Shown here: piece after piece, positions 8,999-18,226 of the stretch
Layout of the letters: the number at the start of each line of letters is the position of its first letter
How positions within the stretch are numbered: position 1 is the first letter of the stretch
Assembly (NCBI RefSeq): GCF_024343735.1
Contig: NZ_RJUE01000052.1
Coordinates: 1 to 64,000, forward strand
DNA from: Lacihabitans sp. CCS-44
GTDB lineage: Bacteria; Bacteroidota; Bacteroidia; Cytophagales; Spirosomataceae
DNA length: 64,000 bases
Direction of reading: 5' to 3'
The notes under the pieces: generated by a model
Database searches by the model: none
What the model saw: only the letters and a program-made list of their open reading frames with translations
What the model was told of the DNA's origin: nothing
Position numbers and translations under genes: made by a program

Positions 8999-9112
8999 TT
9001 ATCTAAATTTTATAAAATTGGATTTGTCCATTTATTTTGAGAAATTCGGACGTCTTTGTATTTAAACGCAAAATTAGTGAATTTTGTAACAGCAAATAAT
9101 AAACTTTTTTAG

Positions 9113-10363
9113 ATGAAAATAATTTATGCCGAGGTAATAACCATAGGTGATGAAATACTCTACGGCCAAATAACCGACACCAACTCAAAATGGATATCAG
9201 AAGAATTGGATAAAATTGGCATTAAAACTATCAGAAAATCTTCAGTAGGCGACCAAAAAAAAGAGATCTTGAATATACTTGACGAAAGCCTACAAAGAGC
9301 CGACATTGTGCTTATTACAGGTGGATTGGGACCAACCAAAGACGATATTACAAAAAAAACTTTGGCAGAATATTTTAATGATGAGTTGGTTATAAACCCA
9401 CATGCAGAAGAGTTTGTAAGAAGTTTTTTCGAGAAAAGAGGAAGGCCGTTTACCGAACTTAATAGGCAACAAGCGGCCATACCTTCAAGATGCACTTATT
9501 TGCACAATGCCACTGGCACAGCTCCGGGAATGTGGTTGGAACATAACGGAAAAGTAATCGTATCAATGCCTGGAGTTCCTTTAGAAATGAAATATTTGGT
9601 GAGTAAAGAAGTTATACCAAGGTTAAAATCGAAATTTGAACTACCGGAAATTGTTCATAAAATAATTAGGACGATAGGTTTGGGTGAATCTTTTTTGGCG
9701 GAAAGAATAGAGAATTGGGAAGATAATTTACCCGAGCATATTAAATTGGCATATTTGCCTAGCTTTGGAGAGGTAAAGCTAAGATTGACTGGAATTGGCG
9801 AGAACAGGTCTTCTGTAGAGGAACAAATAGAGGACGAGGTTGTGAAGCTAGTTCCATTGATAGAAGAACACATTTTTAGTTTTGAAAATGAAGAGATTGA
9901 GAAGTCAATCGGTCGGATATTGAATGAAAGTGAATCGTCACTTAGTGTGGCTGAAAGCTGCACTGGAGGCTATTTGTCGCATTTGTTAACTTCTATTCCT
10001 GGAAGTTCAGCCTATTTTATGGGAGGAGTAGTAAGCTATTCCAACCAAGCAAAAATGGATGTTTTAAAGGTAAAACAAGAAACATTAACTAAATTTGGGG
10101 CAGTAAGTGAGCAAACAGTTATTGAAATGGCCGAGGGTGTTAGAAATTTGATGAAGACCACTTACGGAATAGCCACAAGTGGAATAGCCGGTCCAGACGG
10201 TGGATCTGACGAAAAGCCTGTTGGAACCGTCTGGTTAGCAATAACTGACGGAAAACAAACATTAACAAAAAAACTTAGCCTAGGCAAGATCAGAATTGTA
10301 AATATAGAATACAGTGCCAAAGCAGCCCTTAATTTTTTAAGAATATTAACCAAAGATAAGTAA
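9113..10363 (+). CDS. cinA: CinA-family protein (nicotinamide-nucleotide amidohydrolase type)
   Basis: A 416-residue two-domain protein. The N-terminal half (1-170) is a molybdopterin-binding-like domain (ITIGDEILYGQITDTN, ITGGLGPTKDD). The C-terminal part (about 260-410) is the CinA amidohydrolase domain (AESCTGGYLSHLLTSIPGSS, ATSGIAGPDGGSDEKPVG). Family members recycle NMN deamidation products in pyridine-nucleotide salvage; older names refer to competence. A Bacteroidota-like promoter, TTTG-N20-GAATTTTG (9055-9086, one mismatch), lies upstream. It is the first gene of a + strand run with E2, MBOAT and SGNH genes, with 8 bases to the next. Confidence 0.93.
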   Translation: MKIIYAEVITIGDEILYGQITDTNSKWISEELDKIGIKTIRKSSVGDQKKEILNILDESLQRADIVLITGGLGPTKDDITKKTLAEYFNDELVINPHAEEFVRSFFEKRGRPFTELNRQQAAIPSRCTYLHNATGTAPGMWLEHNGKVIVSMPGVPLEMKYLVSKEVIPRLKSKFELPEIVHKIIRTIGLGESFLAERIENWEDNLPEHIKLAYLPSFGEVKLRLTGIGENRSSVEEQIEDEVVKLVPLIEEHIFSFENEEIEKSIGRILNESESSLSVAESCTGGYLSHLLTSIPGSSAYFMGGVVSYSNQAKMDVLKVKQETLTKFGAVSEQTVIEMAEGVRNLMKTTYGIATSGIAGPDGGSDEKPVGTVWLAITDGKQTLTKKLSLGKIRIVNIEYSAKAALNFLRILTKDK

Positions 10364-10371
10364 AGATATTT

Positions 10372-11634
10372 ATGGCAAAAGTAGAGATATTAATGCCCAG
10401 TATGGGTGAAAGTATTTTTGAATGTACTGTTCTGAAATGGTTGGTAAACGAAGGTGACCATGTAGACATAGACGATATGATTTTGGAGGTAGCAACAGAC
10501 AAAATTGATACCGAAATTGGTTCCTCTCATAGCGGTGTCATCACCAAGTTCTTAGTCATTGATGGTGACGTAGCACTTATAGGTAAGCCGATATGTGAGA
10601 TTGAAACAGAAAGTGATGCCGTTTTTATAAGACCTACAGAAAAAAATCAGGCTACAGAGGATGAATATGTGGATCAAATTGAAAAACACTTCGATGAAGT
10701 AATATCGTCACCGAGTTTGGTGGCAAGTTCGAACACCAAATTCTATTCGCCGCTAGTACTAAATATAGCAAAAAAAGAAAATATATCTCAAGCCGAACTA
10801 GATAATATAAAGGGAACGGGTTTTGAAAAAAGAGTTACCAAAGATGATATTCTTAATTTTCTCAACTCCAAAAAGCAACCCAAAACATTTATTTCTGAGG
10901 CCCCGGTTATAAGCAGAACAGGCGAAGATCAGATTGTAGAAATGGACAGAATGCGAAAAATGATCTCGCAAAGAATGCTTGAGTCCAAAGCTATTTCTCC
11001 ACATGTGACCTCATTTATGGAGACAGACATGACACCTGTGGTAAACTGGAGACTGAGAATCAAAGATAGTTTCATAAAAGAGTTTAAAGAAAATCTTACC
11101 TTCACTCCTATTTTGATTGAGGCTGTTGTAAATGCCATCAAAAAATATCCAGGAATTAATATTCAGGTAAGTGGCGAAAATATCATTTACAAAAAAGATA
11201 TTAACATAGGTATGGCTGTGGCCTTACCGAATGGCAATTTGATAGTGCCAGTTATTCACCAAGCGGATAAATATTCTTTAAGTCAATTGGCTGTAAAAGT
11301 AAATGACTTGGCCAAAAGAGCCAGAAATAACCAACTTAAGCCAGAAGAATTGGCAGGGGGAACATACACCATTACCAATATCGGCACATTCGGAAATCTT
11401 TCAGGTACACCTATAATTATGCAGCCCCAAGTGGCCATTATGGCGTTTGGTGTAATCAGAAAATTACCATCGGTAATAGAAACCCCAGAAGGTGACTTGA
11501 TAGGCATTAGACAAAAGATGGTCATTTCTCATTCGTTCGACCACAGAGTGGTGGATGGTTCATTGGGTGGTTTGTTCTTGAAAGAAGTGTCAGACTTTTT
11601 TGAAAACTTTGATACCAAAAGAGTCTTAAATTAA
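10372..11634 (+). CDS. Lipoyl-dependent 2-oxo acid dehydrogenase E2 acyltransferase
   Basis: The 420-residue core subunit of a 2-oxo acid dehydrogenase complex, moving an acyl group from lipoamide to CoA. Domains in order: lipoyl domain with Lys44 in EVATDKIDTE; peripheral-subunit-binding domain around residues 124-162 (SPLVLNIAKKENI); catalytic domain from about 185 with His391 and Asp395 in DHRVVDG. The pattern fits branched-chain or generic E2 better than pyruvate or 2-oxoglutarate E2, but the substrate is not decided. No E1 or E3 gene is adjacent, so its partners are elsewhere. Spacing of 8 bases to cinA and 5 to the MBOAT gene suggests cotranscription. Confidence 0.93.
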   Translation: MAKVEILMPSMGESIFECTVLKWLVNEGDHVDIDDMILEVATDKIDTEIGSSHSGVITKFLVIDGDVALIGKPICEIETESDAVFIRPTEKNQATEDEYVDQIEKHFDEVISSPSLVASSNTKFYSPLVLNIAKKENISQAELDNIKGTGFEKRVTKDDILNFLNSKKQPKTFISEAPVISRTGEDQIVEMDRMRKMISQRMLESKAISPHVTSFMETDMTPVVNWRLRIKDSFIKEFKENLTFTPILIEAVVNAIKKYPGINIQVSGENIIYKKDINIGMAVALPNGNLIVPVIHQADKYSLSQLAVKVNDLAKRARNNQLKPEELAGGTYTITNIGTFGNLSGTPIIMQPQVAIMAFGVIRKLPSVIETPEGDLIGIRQKMVISHSFDHRVVDGSLGGLFLKEVSDFFENFDTKRVLN

Positions 11635-11639
11635 GAGAT

Positions 11640-13070
11640 ATGCTTTTTAATTCTTTCGAATTCATACTTTTCTTTCCAATAGTAACTTTTCTTTTCTTTG
11701 TATTTCCATACAAATACAGGTGGATGTTGCTTTTGGCTTCTAGCTGTGTATTTTATGCTTTTTTTAAATGGGAGTATATTTTCATACTACTATTCACCAT
11801 AATAATCGACTATTATGCAGGTATTTGGATACACAAAACGCAGGGAGTAAAACGAAAATGGGCTTTGGCAACTAGTTTAGTGGCCAACATTGGTGTTCTG
11901 GCTCTTTTCAAATATTACTATTTTATAATTGACAATTTTAATGCCGTTAGTTATAAAATAAACCAGACGCATTATGATCCGCTTTGGCATTTTATTCTTC
12001 CGATTGGTTTATCTTTTCATACTTTCCAGGCCATGTCTTATACCATTGAAGTGTACAGAGGCAATCAGAAAGTGGAACGAAACTTTGGCATATATGCCTT
12101 ATATGTAATGTTTTACCCGCAGCTGGTAGCAGGACCAATTGAACGCCCTCAGAATGTTTTACACCAGTTTTATGAAAAATTTGATTTCGACTATGAGCGA
12201 GTAAAATCAGGTTTAAGACTGATGCTTTGGGGAATGTTTAAAAAAGTAGTGATAGCTGACAACCTGAGCGTTTTCGTGGATCAGGTTTACGGCGACTTGG
12301 GCAAATTTCAAGGTATGCCAATTTTGATAGCTACTTTATTTTACTCCATTCAAATTTTCTGTGATTTTTCCGGCTACTCAGACATTGCTCTAGGCTCTGC
12401 CAGGGTCATGGGTTTTAATCTCATGAAAAACTTCGATAGGCCTTATTCTGCCAAAAGTATCTCTGAATTTTGGAAAAGATGGCACATTTCGCTATCTACT
12501 TGGTTTAGAGACTATTTGTATATCCCATTGGGCGGGAATAGAGTAAGTACGTTTAGAAAATACTTCAATCTTTTTCTGGTATTTATGGTCAGCGGATTGT
12601 GGCACGGAGCCAGTTGGAATTTCGTTATTTGGGGGACATTACATGGATTTTACCAGATAATAGGACAATTGACTAAGAACATCCAAACTAAGTTTTTTGG
12701 CCTTTTTGGAGAAAAACTCAGTGCTGCTTTTCAAAATATCGTAACTATTGTATTGGTTGTATTCGCTTGGATATTCTTTAGAGCAACAAAATTTTCTGAC
12801 GCCAAATATGTTATCAAAAACATTTTTGCCAGCAGCAGCCACAGTTTTAAAGAAATCATAGCACTAATAGGTACACAAAACCTAATCGTAGTTCTATTAG
12901 GAATTTTGATTCTTGAGTTCGTTCACAGAATGCAAAGCAAGCGAGATATGGGTCTATGGGTAGAAAATAGGCCTAAATGGCAGCGTTGGAGTATCTATTA
13001 TTTCTTTTTATTCTTTATCATCACTTACGGTTATTTTGGCGAAGTTCAATTTATCTATTTTCAGTTTTAA
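11640..13070 (+). CDS. MBOAT-family membrane O-acyltransferase
   Basis: A 476-residue multi-pass membrane protein of the AlgI/DltB branch, which hands acyl groups across the inner membrane to extracytoplasmic glycans or polymers. Hallmarks: AGPIERPQN loop, CDFSGYSDIA, WHISLSTWFRDYLYIPLGG (His282), and the catalytic-type His322 in SGLWHGASWN. The protein has about ten hydrophobic segments and starts directly in one. The next gene, 3 bases on, encodes an SGNH-like membrane-anchored protein, which is the usual second half of such O-acetylation systems (AlgI with AlgX/J, PatA with PatB). The acceptor polymer is unknown. Confidence 0.93.
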   Translation: MLFNSFEFILFFPIVTFLFFVFPYKYRWMLLLASSCVFYAFFKWEYIFILLFTIIIDYYAGIWIHKTQGVKRKWALATSLVANIGVLALFKYYYFIIDNFNAVSYKINQTHYDPLWHFILPIGLSFHTFQAMSYTIEVYRGNQKVERNFGIYALYVMFYPQLVAGPIERPQNVLHQFYEKFDFDYERVKSGLRLMLWGMFKKVVIADNLSVFVDQVYGDLGKFQGMPILIATLFYSIQIFCDFSGYSDIALGSARVMGFNLMKNFDRPYSAKSISEFWKRWHISLSTWFRDYLYIPLGGNRVSTFRKYFNLFLVFMVSGLWHGASWNFVIWGTLHGFYQIIGQLTKNIQTKFFGLFGEKLSAAFQNIVTIVLVVFAWIFFRATKFSDAKYVIKNIFASSSHSFKEIIALIGTQNLIVVLLGILILEFVHRMQSKRDMGLWVENRPKWQRWSIYYFFLFFIITYGYFGEVQFIYFQF

Positions 13071-13073
13071 GAC

Positions 13074-14072
13074 ATGAAATTCACTTTTAAAAAATTCATT
13101 ATAAGACTTTTAATTTTCGGAGGCCCGCTTTGGTTCCTGATAATATCTTATATTGTTTTTGATCCGTTTCATGTAATTTATAGTTATGACAGCTATGGGA
13201 GTAACTTCCTAAAGACCTATAACAGAAATAGAATCAGCACAGAAACTTTCTTGAGAAACAATCAAAAATATAATTTCAGCTCATTTGTTTTCGGTAGTTC
13301 CAGATCTAGTGCGTTTTTGACAAAAGACTGGGCCACTTACATAAAAGACCCAAATCCTTATCATTTTGATGCTTTCAACGACAATATTTCTGGAATAGCC
13401 GGCAAAGTTAAATATATAGAAAAGCAAGGAAATAAAATATCAAATGCCATTTTAGTGATTGATAATGATACTTTTAATGAAAGTTTTGAAAAGTCAGAAT
13501 CCATCGTGCATCTAAAAGATTATCGTTGGGAAGATTCTTCCAATGTCTTTAAATATCACTTGATTTTTTTCAAAGCGTTCTTCAAAAAACAGTATTTCGT
13601 TTCTTTTTTCGATTTAAAAATATTCAACACATTTCGTCCTTACATGGATGAGTTTTTTAAGTTTAAATATTTTTATACAACGCCCAGCAATGATTTTCTT
13701 TTCCCAGAAAACATCGAATTATTGAAGAAAGACTCATTGACTTATTATAAAAATGACTGGTTTCCACTTAAACCTGAAAATCCTAAAATGTACGAGGAAA
13801 GTATCAAGGAGCATCATCTAAAGGATTTGGAGCTTGTAGTTGATGCATTTAAAAGAAATAATACCAACTATAAAGTCATTATTGCACCGCTTTATGATCA
13901 AAGAGCCTACAATTCAAAAGACAAGGCTTTAATAGAGAAATATTTCGGAAAGAACAATGTGTACGACTACTCCGGGAAAAATAAGCTGACGAACTATTTA
14001 GGTAATTATTATGAGGGTTCTCACTTTAAACCCGTAGTTGGCAAGAAAATCATGGAGGAAATATATCAATAA
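13074..14072 (+). CDS. Membrane-anchored SGNH-like partner of the MBOAT enzyme
   Basis: A 332-residue protein with one N-terminal membrane segment (about 8-28) and a large periplasmic part. GSSRS at 74-78 resembles the block I nucleophile region of SGNH/AlgX-type proteins, and GSHFKP near residues 315-320 resembles the block V His motif. These motifs, the topology and the 3-base spacing after the MBOAT gene argue that it completes acyl transfer to a surface polymer. The overall sequence is divergent, so the family call rests on motifs and context. The 3' end overlaps the convergent DUF4159 gene by 7 bases. Confidence 0.7.
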   Translation: MKFTFKKFIIRLLIFGGPLWFLIISYIVFDPFHVIYSYDSYGSNFLKTYNRNRISTETFLRNNQKYNFSSFVFGSSRSSAFLTKDWATYIKDPNPYHFDAFNDNISGIAGKVKYIEKQGNKISNAILVIDNDTFNESFEKSESIVHLKDYRWEDSSNVFKYHLIFFKAFFKKQYFVSFFDLKIFNTFRPYMDEFFKFKYFYTTPSNDFLFPENIELLKKDSLTYYKNDWFPLKPENPKMYEESIKEHHLKDLELVVDAFKRNNTNYKVIIAPLYDQRAYNSKDKALIEKYFGKNNVYDYSGKNKLTNYLGNYYEGSHFKPVVGKKIMEEIYQ

Positions 14073-14728
14073 TTTGAAAAAGCAAATTGAACCAAGTTAG
14101 CTCCCATTTTTAAGGCTTCTTGTCTCACACTTTCAGAATCATTATAGACCGAAGCATCTTCCCAGCCGTTTCCTAGGTCACATTCATAGCTGAAGAAACA
14201 AACCAGTTTTCCTTCGTGGAATATACCAAAACCTTGTGGTGGCTTGTTGTCGTGTTCATGTATTTTCGGCAAACCTTTGTTAAACTGGTATTTTTGATGG
14301 TAAATGGGGTGAGAGAATGGAATTTCGACAAAATCGTGCTCCGGAAATACCTTTTTCATTTCTCTTCTGATAAATTGATTCAGTCCGTAGTTGTCATCAA
14401 TATGAAGAAAACCGCCAGAAATCATATAATTTCTAAGATTTTTTGCTTCGCCTTCATTAAAAATCACATTTCCATGGCCAGTCATGTGTACAAATGGATA
14501 TTGAAAAATCTTTTTGTCACCTGGTTCAATAATATCTTCCTCTGGAAAAAGATTTGTTTTAAGATTTTTATTACAAAAATTTATCAAATTGGGCATAGAA
14601 GTTTTATTAGTGTACCAGTCTCCTCCACCGCCATATTTCAATTTGGCCACCTTGACAGTATAAACCTGAGAAATCGAGCTAAACGAAATTAAAATCGCAA
14701 CCGCTAAAAAAACATGCTTTCTTATCAT
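14066..14728 (-). CDS. Exported DUF4159 protein
   Basis: A 220-residue protein with signal peptide (residues 1-20, ending ISQ) and the DUF4159 domain. Diagnostic stretches are KLKYGGGGDWY, FPFVHMTGHGN-like YPFVHMTGHG, GGFLHIDDNYG and CDLGNGWED. DUF4159 has a glutamine-amidotransferase-like fold in larger Bacteroidota and gliding-associated proteins, but no enzymatic activity is established. It is the last gene of the glnN-acidic-rsmE-DUF4159 run: its ATG overlaps the rsmE stop by 4 bases (ATGA), which implies translational coupling. Role unknown. Confidence 0.87.
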   Translation of the reverse strand: MIRKHVFLAVAILISFSSISQVYTVKVAKLKYGGGGDWYTNKTSMPNLINFCNKNLKTNLFPEEDIIEPGDKKIFQYPFVHMTGHGNVIFNEGEAKNLRNYMISGGFLHIDDNYGLNQFIRREMKKVFPEHDFVEIPFSHPIYHQKYQFNKGLPKIHEHDNKPPQGFGIFHEGKLVCFFSYECDLGNGWEDASVYNDSESVRQEALKMGANLVQFAFSNY

Positions 14729-15432
14729 AATAAATTCAAAATACTAACTGCTACAACTCCAGCAGTTTCGGTTCTTAATCTGTTTTCACCTAACGTCACT
14801 GTCTTAAAGTTATTTTCTAGTGCTAATTTTAGTTCTTCTTTCGAAAAATCACCCTCTGGACCGATTAATATTAATAGTTCAGCATCCAACTGAGTTTTGG
14901 CGATGTCTATGGCTTGTCCGTCCAAATGAGCTATCATTTTTTGAGAAAAACGACTACTTTCTTTCAAAAAAGCATTGAAATTAATCATTTCGCTTATTTC
15001 AGGCATGTACGCTTTAAGGGATTGCTTCATTCCCGAAACGGCTATTTTCCTGAAACGCTCTAAATTAATTTTCTTTGGGTAGGTATGTTGTGTTTTTATA
15101 AAAAATATGCCACTGATACCAATTTCTACGCTTTTTTCTATAAAATATTCTATTCTATCTGCGTTTTTTGTTGGGCATATCCCTACAAATATCCTTCTTT
15201 TTGGAGCTTTATAATCTTTCTCAAAGTCAATAATATCCAATTTACAAACTTTGGGATTGGGGTCTGATATCGAACATCGATACCAACCCCCAATTCCATC
15301 AGTTACTTGAATAATATCCCCTTGTTTTTTCCTTAGAACCTTTACTGCATGTAAAGAATCTATGGAATCAAGACATTTAGTTTTTTCAATTTCAGGACTG
15401 TAAAACAAAAAATCAATCTTCGTCGAATCCAT
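14725..15432 (-). CDS. rsmE: 16S rRNA m3U1498 methyltransferase
   Basis: Methylates N3 of U1498 in 16S rRNA with SAM. The 235-residue length is normal. The SPOUT-fold knot signature is clear at the C-terminus: LILIGPEGDFSKEE, TLGENRLRTETA, GVVAVSILNLL. The N-terminal PUA-like part carries HAVKVLRKKQGD. The start at 15432 overlaps the upstream acidic-protein gene by 20 bases and the stop overlaps the DUF4159 start by 4 bases, so the gene sits in a compact coupled operon. Confidence 0.95.
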   Translation of the reverse strand: MDSTKIDFLFYSPEIEKTKCLDSIDSLHAVKVLRKKQGDIIQVTDGIGGWYRCSISDPNPKVCKLDIIDFEKDYKAPKRRIFVGICPTKNADRIEYFIEKSVEIGISGIFFIKTQHTYPKKINLERFRKIAVSGMKQSLKAYMPEISEMINFNAFLKESSRFSQKMIAHLDGQAIDIAKTQLDAELLILIGPEGDFSKEELKLALENNFKTVTLGENRLRTETAGVVAVSILNLL

Positions 15433-15949
15433 GCTTGAAGCTGTAGGCTGTCTTATCTAATTTTAAGGTACCGTTGTTAAAATCATTAATAAATTTCTCA
15501 ATAACCTCAACAGTAACTTCTTCTACATTTAATGCTACATCTAGGCCAATTCCATATTCAAAGTCCATATCAATCTCACAGAATTCGGCCACTTTTACAG
15601 TTTCCTCGTCTTCCATTTCTTCAATAAGTTCCTCGATCATTTGCTCGGCCTCCTCATTCACTTTCGAGCCTTCCACCCTTTCTTCAAAAGGCACATAGTC
15701 TTTATAAAGTTTAGCCACTTTTGTCTCGGCTTCCTCATACAATAAACTACTGTGGTGAAGCGACAATGTGCTCAAAAGTGCGTCATAAATCACTTCTTTG
15801 CCCTCGTGCTTACCGACAAACTGAAAATGGGCAAACTCATTTTCATCAGACATGTCTTCTTCGTCTTCTACCAAGACAAAAATTTGTTCCTCTTCTTCAC
15901 ATTCAGCTTTAAGCTGTTCGATTTCCTCTTCTTTGTATCCGTCGTTCAT
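15413..15949 (-). CDS. Acidic hypothetical protein between glnN and rsmE
   Basis: A 178-residue, very acidic, cytoplasmic-looking protein without signal peptide or membrane segments. Two acidic clusters stand out (residues 5-35 and about 95-125, many E and D). The middle holds an amphipathic stretch (EGKEVIYDALLSTLSLHHSSLLYEEAE shortened: EVIYDALLSTLSL). I recognise no domain. Its ATG shares one base with the glnN stop (TAATG), so translation is coupled to glutamine synthetase III, and its end overlaps rsmE by 20 bases. Overlaps on both sides argue strongly that it is a real gene. Function unknown. Confidence 0.8.
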   Translation of the reverse strand: MNDGYKEEEIEQLKAECEEEEQIFVLVEDEEDMSDENEFAHFQFVGKHEGKEVIYDALLSTLSLHHSSLLYEEAETKVAKLYKDYVPFEERVEGSKVNEEAEQMIEELIEEMEDEETVKVAEFCEIDMDFEYGIGLDVALNVEEVTVEVIEKFINDFNNGTLKLDKTAYSFKHGFDED

Positions 15950-18141
15950 TATCTTATGTATAAAAGTTCCCTATATTTGGTTAATGGCCAATCCTCATCA
16001 TCTATAATGAGTTCTAATTTATCTACACTCTTTCTTATCACATCAAAGAAAAGCCTTACTTCGTTGGAGTAAATGTTTGCTTTTTCAATAATATCCTCAC
16101 AATTATTTGCCTTTTTACGGGCTTCGGTCATGTCTTTAACGTTCTTTGATATTACATTCACATGCTTTGATATTTCTCTGATAATGTTCAGAATCGGCTC
16201 AGCTTCTTCTTTCATGTCCATATCTATCAACGACTTAGCCGTTTGCACAAGTCTTGTTTGATATTTTATGGCTGTAGAAACCACATGATTTTGAGCCAAA
16301 TCTCCGATAACCCTAGATTCTATCTGTATTTTCTTGATATAATTCTCTAACCTGATTTCATATCTTGCATGAAGTTCTCTTTTGTTCAGTACTTTCATAC
16401 TTTCAAAAAGCTCAACCGTTTGGTCTGAAATATAAGCCTTTAGTGCTTCAGGAACGTCTTTAATATTTGACAAACCTCTTATTGCCGCTTCGTCTTCCCA
16501 CTCCTTCGAATACCCATTTCCTTCAAAAAGTATATTCTTAGATTCTTTAATATATCTTTTTAGAATTTTCAAGATGATGCCCTCTTTTTTAGACGGATCC
16601 TTTTCTCTTTCCAAATCGTATTCTTTCCTGAATGTCTCCAATTGTTTGGCTACAATGGTATTCAAAACCATCATTGGCGTGGCCGAATTGGCCGAAGAAC
16701 CCACTGCCCTGAACTCAAACTTATTTCCTGTAAATGCAAACGGGGAGGTTCGGTTTCTGTCGGTATTGTCTAACAATATAGACGGAATTCTATTCAAGCC
16801 AAGTTTTATGTAGGCATTCTCTCCTTTTTCTATTTCTATAATCTCCTTGTTTTCAATATCTTCCAAAACCTTTGTCATGGCTGTTCCTAAAAACACAGAA
16901 ATAATGGCTGGTGGAGCCTCGTTCGCTCCAAGTCTATGCTCATTGCCAGCTGTGGCAACCGTTGCACGCAACATATCTGCGTGATCATGAACAGCTTTAA
17001 CGATATTCACCAAAAATGTCACAAATCTTAGACTTTCTTTTGGCTTTGTACTTGGCCCCAGAAGATTTACACCTGTGTCTGTTTTTATCGACCAATTGTT
17101 ATGTTTTCCGCTTCCGTTTATACCCGCAAAAGGTTTTTCATGAAACATCACCTCAAAATTGTGCTTCTGAGCTGTTTTTTTCATTACATCCATTAAAAGG
17201 ATGTTATGGTCACAGGCAAGGTTTATTTCTTCAAAAGTTGGAGCTACCTCAAACTGCCCAGGAGCCACCTCATTGTGACGTGTTCTTACTGGAATTCCTA
17301 TTTTAAGGGCTTCTATTTCAAAATCCACCATAAAGGCGTTGATTCTTGGAGGAATTGAGCCAAAGTAATGGTCTTCCAATTGCTGCCCCTTGGCTGGAGA
17401 ATGACCAAAAACCGACCTTCCACACATAATAAGGTCAGGGCGAGAATGATAAAGAGCTTTATCAACCAAAAAATATTCCTGCTCAATACCGCATGTTGCT
17501 GTTACTTTTTCTACGTTTCTGTCAAAAATATTAGCTACTGAAGTTGCCGCTTTATCTAAAACAATCGTTGAGTTCAATAATGGCGTTTTGGCATCTAAAA
17601 GTTCTCCAGTGTAGGAGAAATAAATGGATGGGATACACAAAGTACCCGTTCCAGAGCTATTGTAACTGATAAATGCTGGTGAGTTTGGATCCCAAACCGT
17701 ATATCCACGGGCTTCGAAAGTTTCTCTTATTCCACCGTTTGGAAGTGAAGAAGCGTCAGATTCTTGCTGAACCAATGCACTTCCTTTGAATTTTTCAATG
17801 GCGTGTCCGTCAAACGAAATATCAAAAAATGCATCGTGTTTTTCGGCAGTGCCACCCGTGAGAGGCTGAAACCAGTGTGTATAATGTGTTGCTCCTTTTG
17901 AGATAGCCCAAGACTTCATGGCGGAAGCGACCTCGTCAGCCACGTTACCTTCTATATTATCACCTGTTTTTATTGCATTGGATACCTTTTTGTAAGCATC
18001 TGGCGAAAGCAGGGTCTTCATGGCTTCATCTGTAAAAGTGTGAATACCGTAGAAATCAGTTACTTTGCCTTCGGGAATTTGGATAACTGGAATGACGCGG
18101 TTTTGTGCCACATCTATCGCTTTCCATCTAAGTTCTGACAT
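15949..18141 (-). CDS. glnN: Glutamine synthetase type III
   Basis: Makes glutamine from glutamate, ammonia and ATP. The 730-residue size is that of the GSIII class common in Bacteroidota. Catalytic blocks include VRTRHNEVAPGQFEVAP, FHEKPFAGINGSGKHNNW and the GNEHRLGANEAPPA segment. I chose the ATG at 18141 because the family N-terminus is MSELRWKAIDVAQNR; the upstream 45-residue extension is AT-rich leader. It heads a coupled - strand operon with an acidic protein, rsmE and DUF4159. A second, unrelated GS (type II) lies 2.4 kb away, divergent from it, and an Amt transporter is near, so this is a nitrogen-assimilation neighbourhood. Confidence 0.96.
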   Translation of the reverse strand: MSELRWKAIDVAQNRVIPVIQIPEGKVTDFYGIHTFTDEAMKTLLSPDAYKKVSNAIKTGDNIEGNVADEVASAMKSWAISKGATHYTHWFQPLTGGTAEKHDAFFDISFDGHAIEKFKGSALVQQESDASSLPNGGIRETFEARGYTVWDPNSPAFISYNSSGTGTLCIPSIYFSYTGELLDAKTPLLNSTIVLDKAATSVANIFDRNVEKVTATCGIEQEYFLVDKALYHSRPDLIMCGRSVFGHSPAKGQQLEDHYFGSIPPRINAFMVDFEIEALKIGIPVRTRHNEVAPGQFEVAPTFEEINLACDHNILLMDVMKKTAQKHNFEVMFHEKPFAGINGSGKHNNWSIKTDTGVNLLGPSTKPKESLRFVTFLVNIVKAVHDHADMLRATVATAGNEHRLGANEAPPAIISVFLGTAMTKVLEDIENKEIIEIEKGENAYIKLGLNRIPSILLDNTDRNRTSPFAFTGNKFEFRAVGSSANSATPMMVLNTIVAKQLETFRKEYDLEREKDPSKKEGIILKILKRYIKESKNILFEGNGYSKEWEDEAAIRGLSNIKDVPEALKAYISDQTVELFESMKVLNKRELHARYEIRLENYIKKIQIESRVIGDLAQNHVVSTAIKYQTRLVQTAKSLIDMDMKEEAEPILNIIREISKHVNVISKNVKDMTEARKKANNCEDIIEKANIYSNEVRLFFDVIRKSVDKLELIIDDEDWPLTKYRELLYIR

Positions 18142-18142
18142 A

Positions 18143-18176
18143 TTTGTTAATTTATGAGCTGTACCTTTTATATTTG
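18143..18176 (+). promoter_or_regulatory. Promoter of the LTA-synthase-like gene
   Basis: TTTG at 18143-18146, a 22-base spacer and an exact TAnnTTTG box TATATTTG at 18169-18176. It lies in the divergent spacer between glnN and the 18227 start. Confidence 0.6.
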
Positions 18177-18226
18177 AAGCAAAATAAGCATTTGTTTTTT
18201 TCTTTTTAAATAAAAACCCAAAATAA

